Source: Lingula anatina
Lineage: Eukaryota > Brachiopoda > Lingulata > Lingulida > Lingulidae
Direction of reading: 5' to 3'
DNA: 64,000 nucleotides
Assembly (NCBI RefSeq): GCF_001039355.2
Contig: NW_019775858.1
Coordinates: 132,258 to 196,257 of the forward strand
In this document: in pieces, positions 58,601 through 64,000 of the stretch
Layout: every line of letters begins with the position of its first letter
Position numbering within the stretch: the first letter of the stretch is position 1
Position numbers and translations under genes: made by a program
The notes under the pieces: model-generated
What the model saw: only the letters and a program-made list of their open reading frames with translations
Told to the model about the DNA's origin: nothing
The model's database searches: none

Positions 58601-61600
58601 TTTTGTTTTTGTATTTAAAAAATCACGTTTCGAGGGCAATTAGTAACTTTCACCAACGAGTGAACTTTTAATATTACTTTGATTAATATATTGATACAGT
58701 GTGTGAATTTAATTAAATATTATTTTGTAAGTTTGGAAAAGAAGTCTACACCAAACTGTACTTTCTGTGGATATTAATGATTGATAAGAATCGATTTACG
58801 TTAAGAATGTTCTTAGCATGTGATTGGAATTCTTCACGACTCAAATAAAAGTACTAGTCATGTTTGTTGACAATAATTGAGAGAACTGAACCAAGTATTT
58901 CAAGTCTAACATGCCGTTATAGATATTGCCCAAAGTATAAATAATAAAGCGTAAATGAATAGCAGCATGCTGGTTGAGAACAAATTAGGAAAATCCTAGT
59001 AAAGAAAAAAGTCACAACTACACAACTGTAGCTTTGAAGAATGCACTCGCAGCCGAAATATACCCATGACCAAAGAGGTTTAAGTTTTACCATTTTTATG
59101 TAGTTATCAACAGCATGAGGCTCTGCTAACGAATCGGTTGTCACTCCCCAAAGCACAAATGCCCAATTACTCAAAAACTGTCTTCCAAACTTATCTACAT
59201 AATAGCCATATATCATTCGACTGTCTTAAAAACTATCATGATGACGGTAATTACGACATTAGATAGAGTCATTAACGCGTCGCTTGAGCCCCGGTCCCGT
59301 ATCAATAGTGTTCGGTTAAAAGATCTAGACATATTAATAATATTAATCAAGCATCTCACACAATTGGAATTTGATTCATTTAGTCTTTAAGGAAATTATG
59401 AAAACATTTTTGTCGTGCAGGTATAGAAAATCTTAATTGCTTATTTATTCGTTTTTGATTTGCGTTATTGCTTTAGATGCTTGGATTTGTTTACCTTTGT
59501 GGTATTAAGAATTTTTGTCTTTATTTTTCTCAGATTGTGATGAAGATCTGTCCGACAGGCATGGGACAGCCGAGAGAGGGACGTCTGGTAAAAAGAAGAA
59601 AAAGAAAAGAAGACATAGGTATTTAGTTTCATTATTTGTTCCTACTCGCAACCAGTTGCTTCCGTTGTGCTGTTAAAGTAATCAACCGTGATATTTGACG
59701 TGTGATATATTGAAAATTATTAAAACCTCTTTGATTTCTTTGTGTCTCAGACAAGGATAAATAACTATAATCAGAGCGAAGATATGACAGATGTGTGTGT
59801 GCAAGTACGGGTATATTCTGTTTGAAAGTTTAAAAAATACATCAGATCCAAGAGTAAAAAAAAAACAAGGGATATTGGATAAAACGTATCAATTTACACT
59901 CTCGTGGGTATGCCATTGTTTGTTTTCAGCATTTATTCCACCATTTGATGAATTTTTTGAGGAAATTATAATACACCACTTCACAATATAAGAAGATTGG
60001 AGTATCAAAAAATGAGCTGGGAATTCTTTATGAGAAGTACTTCAAATTTTATTTACAACCCAATTTTAATTTCCCGATTATATTTTTCCTCCACATTGCT
60101 ATGGACACAGATTGAAAAATCCAGCCACGTCGTCATCCTGGCCACGATATAGATTTTTGCCAAATTACTTCTCACAATTACTATTAACGCAGGAGAACGG
60201 TATAGATGTCATCTTAATGGCACAATAACTAGTCGTATACTATTCCTCCTTGTCATCTGGAAGAAATTACGGTTATTTTCCGAGTGAAATTGCCTCCTCG
60301 TATCTTCTTCCCGTAACCCATCATTTCAACTGCTGTTTCATTGGCAAATTCATCTATTATGCACCGGGCCACTGAGCCGTGAGATATAAATGGAGTTTCT
60401 TTATTGAATTTACTAATGGTTATTTTCTGAATTAATTGGGAGCTTTGCAGGCCATTTTGTGAAGGCTGTGCTTCCAGTGGTGTTGACATATTTCATTACG
60501 TGATAACTGAAGCAGTATTATGCTTTTATCACTTTTGGCAGTTTGAACCAAGAGGTAATATTTTTTTGTGCAAAATTTGGTAGCACTGAGCCTTCCACGG
60601 TAAGAGGTTTTGTAATTTTGTGTAAGTTGATTGTAATAATTATATTACAATGCAGCCAAACGTATTTTATTTTATTTCATTTTTCTAGATTCTTTTTATG
60701 CATAAGAGTTTGTCAAACTTGCTTGCGATTGAAAAAAGTCTGTTTGTCTGTTACCGGTGCTTGCTACAAATTCGACCAAGAGGCAACTGCAACTGATAAA
60801 ATTATCTGCACAGTTCGTCAATTTATTTTTGATTCAGTTTCACATTTATTCTTTATTTATTTATTTTTGTAAAGTATTGAATCACAGCACACAAGGAATG
60901 CTGATAAGTTAAATAATAAAAGCCTATGAAAAGTTAAGAAACCACAATTGCCCATTTAACCTTTTGTGTTATCACTTTATTTTCGTATAATTTTAGAAAA
61001 AGGTAAAAATGAGTGTATCATTTTGACATCCTCAACTTAAAAAAGGGCACATGCGTCATTTAGAGAAAGTTAAAGGTTGCAAATGTGCGGAATTGTTACC
61101 GCTGTTGTTGATGTTACCAGAGGATCCTTGAAAGTAATTTATTTAATGGGTCTTAGTGTTACGTAATATTAAGTCATGTTTTTTGGTCACAACTGATAAA
61201 ACTGTGGTGATGATAACAAGATGAATTAAAGCTTCTTTGGCGGTCAGATAAAAAACGAAGAAAGACAAGGTGTAACTGAAAAAGATATCTGGTAAAAACG
61301 CACAAAAAAATTAAAGATTTGCTTTGGGTGCCACCACACCAGACACAAACACAAGAGTTTGGGTGACCACAATGACAATCACAAAATGATGTTTTTAAAA
61401 CCCGTGATGACTGTTAGGTAAAGGCAACTTACAGCTGCCCGTCCTTCGATATTCAAGCATCCACCAGGAGAGGTGACAAACATTTTAACAATTAGGTCAC
61501 AAAGAATGTCTCCAGTTCCTTAAATCTCTCGCAGAGGTTTCCTAGATTTGGCGTTTGATTTTTGGCAATGAAAGGGCAAAAGAGGAAGCTTACCCTGCCT

Positions 61601-63210
61601 CAAATATAAGATAAGAATGTTACCGAGACTTTCAGCAAGGAGTTATAACAGTTATAACTCCTTGCTTTCAGTAACTAGTGGCAAAAGGTGGATCAGTTAT
61701 ATTGGCAGAGGGTTCCAGGGATTCGAAAAAAAAACACGCTATAACTGGATAAGGTCCACCTCTGAATCAAAATTTAATCTAGATAATATGCCTTTATTTC
61801 AATTTGGATCAACCAAGGAAGAAGATATTTACTTCCTTGGGTCAACAAAGGGGGTAAAAAAGGTCCACTTTTTCAGAAGAAAACCCCCTCTTAACATCTT
61901 GGCAATACGCCTGCCTATTCATATATGATTAAAGAAACTACGGCAATTGTCAAGGTGCAGCAGCTCAGCAAATGAAAGCAGCACGGAAGCTTGGTCCCAA
62001 TGACAGCTCTTTAACTCAAGTATACGAGCTGAGATTTTCTAAAGTGACGATGCCCATTAGGCGATTAGACAATTGGTTCATTGATTGATCCTATTCTTTT
62101 ATATTAGTTTTATTTCTAAGAGATGACGGGTTAGTAAATGGAGCCTTAGGCTCTCAGGCACAAAGTGGTATTTTTACAGGGAAGCTACCAATATAAAAAT
62201 CGGGTTTACTGTTGAATTTGGTAATGATTCTCTGATTTCTGTTTCAATATGCTTCACGGGACGTGGAACTGGAACCCAACATATACCCGCATATATCGCT
62301 CATAAATACACCTCTAGAAAGGAACGTATATTAGGCTTTGGAATTTAAAAACAAGCATCAAATTGCAAACAGGCTATGAATACGTTACTGGATTAAGAAC
62401 AGTCCAGTAAAGAACGCCTACACTGGATTAAGAAGTGTCCAGTTAAGAACACCTCCGCTATTTCCCATGTACACCTAGAGTTATAGTTGACCTAATTACC
62501 GATGTGTCTTGGCAGGGAAGTCCTCTTAACAAGACACACCATAGCACAATTGGCCATATCTGGAAATCGTAACCATAATACTTTCCGTCTTGTCTTGTCA
62601 ATGGTGAAATCTAATTTTCCAACTCGTGGGCGCTGACAGTCTCAGAACCTATGAGTTTCGAAATGCCGAAGGCCTGTATCGAAAATCTTAAGGGTGGTCT
62701 CATCGACCGACCACATCGGCTTAACAAAACGTTATATTCAACTGAACACTACGTTTTGAAACTAACGGTTTAAAAAAACTCATAATAATTAAGAAATGCC
62801 ATAAGTTAAAAGTATGAATGTCATAAGAAATCTGCTTATGTAAGATATATCCTGAAATATGTTGAAGGAAGTCATGCCGGCAAAGCGTATTCAAATTACG
62901 AGTAGCTTTTTATATTGAAGAAATGTGTTTCAACTTTTTTTGTGTGTCCAAAGTAAAGGCATAATTACTTCGAGGTGATTTAAAAGATTATTTACTGATG
63001 AAAGTGCATGTGAGTTTTAGGAAGGGTTCTTTACTATTTATATCTTGCCATCTATTTCATACTTACTGATGTTCTTTGGTCTTCAGAACAATCTTCACGA
63101 GTCAACAAATTGAGGAGTTAGAGAAGGCTTTCAAAGATGCTCACTACCCAGACGTATACGCAAGAGAGGTTCTGGCTCTGAAAACAAACTTACCAGAAGA
63201 CAGAATACAG
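51654..63210 (+). CDS. Vsx: Visual system homeobox (Vsx/Chx10) gene, first three coding exons
   Basis: Exons 51654-52090, 59534-59618 and 63087-63210; the gene continues past the window. Exon 1 encodes [10 protein letters not shown]..., a Ser/Ala/His-rich stretch and FAIQELLGL (residues 47-55), the Vsx octapeptide/eh1-like Groucho-binding motif. Exon 2 encodes an acidic stretch and KKKKKRRHR. Exon 3 encodes [16 protein letters not shown], then [19 protein letters not shown] and PEDRIQ, very close to Vsx2/Chx10 homeodomains. The intron after RIQ is the conserved position 46/47 of paired-like homeobox genes. Family role: retinal progenitor, bipolar-cell and interneuron identity. Helix 3 and the CVC domain must lie downstream. 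Oddity: exon 1 changes frame between the octapeptide and [17 protein letters not shown], which alone fits exon 2's phase; a G5 run at 51843-51847 is the likely one-base excess. The ATG at 51582 would add 24 residues. Confidence 0.9.
55640..55670. repeat. (CT)n microsatellite
   Basis: Dinucleotide run within a pyrimidine-rich tract of Vsx intron 1. Confidence 0.9.
57408..57747. mobile_element. 340-bp MITE with long terminal inverted repeats
   Basis: Ends CACTAGTGGGCTTGATTTGG and CCAAATCTAGCCCACTAGTG are inverted, and the similarity runs about 40 bp (GTCTTAAAGTGCAATTTAAG). Further inside, AGATCATTTTTGATCTTAAAA and GTGAGGGGAGGTATCCCCC make smaller hairpins or repeats. Flanks end GCATA and begin ATAGC. 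In Vsx intron 1. Confidence 0.8.
59619..63086 (+). other. Vsx intron 2
   Basis: A 3.5-kb intron from ATAG/GTATTT to TCTTCAG. It holds a perfect 16-bp-arm palindrome at 61634-61666, a second hairpin-prone stretch to 61900 (CCAAGGAAG...CTTCCTTGG), and a partly repeated ~35-bp unit (CTGGATTAAGAA, GTCCAGT) at 62390-62455. No exon seen. Confidence 0.6.
61634..61666. repeat. Perfect palindrome AGCAAGGAGTTATAAC
   Basis: Arms 61634-61649 and 61651-61666 are exact inverted copies around one A. The motif also makes the hairpin at 40652-40696. Confidence 0.85.
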
Positions 63211-64000
63211 GTATATGTGTAAACAGTATGTGAATATATATATCTCAAACAAGACATCATAGATGAGTGTTAGCCTGTTTCCAGGTACCTCCTTGAAGTT
63301 ATTTCACCTGTAAAGAATCTTTTAATTTCACTCTTTAAGTTTCTTTAATTGTTATCAATTCAGACTGTCTTCTGTTCTAACCCCACTCTACCACGCCCGT
63401 CCCCCAGAGGCAGTCAAGTACGGTTGTCTAGATTTTATTATCTTTAGTAAAGAATATTGAAGTATCTGTGTCAGCACGAGTGGGTGAGTTATAAGTACAT
63501 ACTCCATAAAACGGGTAAGAAAACCCCATTGTTTCATCTATCTTCCCTTGCAGACATTTATTTCAACATAACATCATAGAGTACTCGAGCCCGGCATTAA
63601 CCAGCTTTCAAATCGTTTAAGTGGAAACAGAGATCTGCCATGTATAATTAATCTAAAAAAGCACTCGAAAATATTTACTTAGGCACATCAATTACTATCC
63701 TTTTAGGTTTGGAATTTTGAATTTGTGACAATTATTATTTCATTAATTCTGCCATGCAGTTCCCCCGAGAGAAGTTTCCCCGTCTACATGTATGCAAGCA
63801 AATGAGAAATACAGCTAGTCAATTCGTTTATGTTTGCTTAGTATTCGCGTTTGATCGATTAGGGCCTTTCCTCGGAGGATTTCTTGTAAGAAATTTGATT
63901 TCAGCTAATTGATTTGTGTGCAAAATGCCAGTTTTGACAGAAAGGTAATTTTTCAATTGAATTTGCTCGTATTACAACGTTGCTTGAGACACGAGCCAGG
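63211..64000 (+). other. Start of Vsx intron 3
   Basis: Donor CAG/GTATAT at 63211. No further homeodomain exon (expected to begin with a VWFQNRR-type helix 3) is seen before the window ends. Confidence 0.7.

Larger units (their letters stand above)
52091..59533 (+). other. Vsx intron 1
   Basis: A 7.4-kb intron with donor CAG/GTTAGA and acceptor TTTTCTCAG. It contains a (CT)n run at 55640-55670, a MITE at 57408-57747 and a G run near 56882-56902. The block 54600-55090 is repeat-free, more GC-balanced, and a good candidate for conserved regulatory DNA. Small open frames here have no domain. Confidence 0.6.

Noticed and set aside
1-64000. A novel defence or enzymatic gene cluster, CRISPR, or tRNA/rRNA genes
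   Set aside because: The genes are ordinary animal housekeeping and developmental genes in separate transcription units; no repeat-spacer array or recognisable tRNA/rRNA was found by eye.

Overview
This is a draft-assembly window from an invertebrate animal nuclear genome. The protein-coding genes are split by GT-AG introns, carry 5' UTR introns, and have polyadenylation signals. The DNA is AT-rich and full of microsatellites, MITE-like inverted-repeat elements and a truncated LINE, and it contains one run of 562 N and one single N. The gene set (Vsx homeobox, Churchill, ACTMAP, MGAT4, a sacsin-family gene, casein kinase 1) fits a bilaterian, for example an invertebrate deuterostome or a lophotrochozoan. 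I cannot name the species.

Layout: 1-6.6 kb is intergenic, with two 3' copies of one LINE family on the minus strand. 6.6-15.0 kb (+) holds the N-terminal part of a sacsin-like gene with a Bergerat ATPase fold. 15.0-20.8 kb has no recognisable exon. At 20.80-20.88 kb (-) lies a single start exon of casein kinase 1 delta/epsilon, without the rest of the gene. 21.3-32.0 kb (+) holds a complete MGAT4-type N-acetylglucosaminyltransferase gene (533 aa from five coding exons). 32.0-35.6 kb is repeat-rich and includes the assembly gap. 35.6-37.4 kb (-) holds a complete Churchill zinc-protein gene (113 aa, four exons, one GC-AG intron). 37.6-40.5 kb (+) holds an unrecognised six-exon gene that shares a promoter region with Churchill. 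40.95-43.85 kb (+) holds a complete actin maturation protease gene (ACTMAP, 297 aa, six exons). 45.4-46.6 kb (-) holds an unrecognised coiled-coil protein with one coding exon. 51.2-64 kb (+) holds the promoter and first three coding exons of a Vsx paired-like homeobox gene that runs off the window.

Most genes were rebuilt by joining exons with matched splice phases; the longest open frames alone give a wrong or partial picture. The genes do not form an operon. The clearest links are two divergent (possibly bidirectional) promoters, CK1/MGAT4 and Churchill/unknown gene. The most notable structural points are the apparent one-base frameshift in Vsx exon 1, two genes truncated toward the same 15-21 kb interval (possible misjoin), and a TTAA-flanked transposon nested inside a MITE of another family. 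I found no evidence for a new enzymatic or defence system. All calls are by eye.
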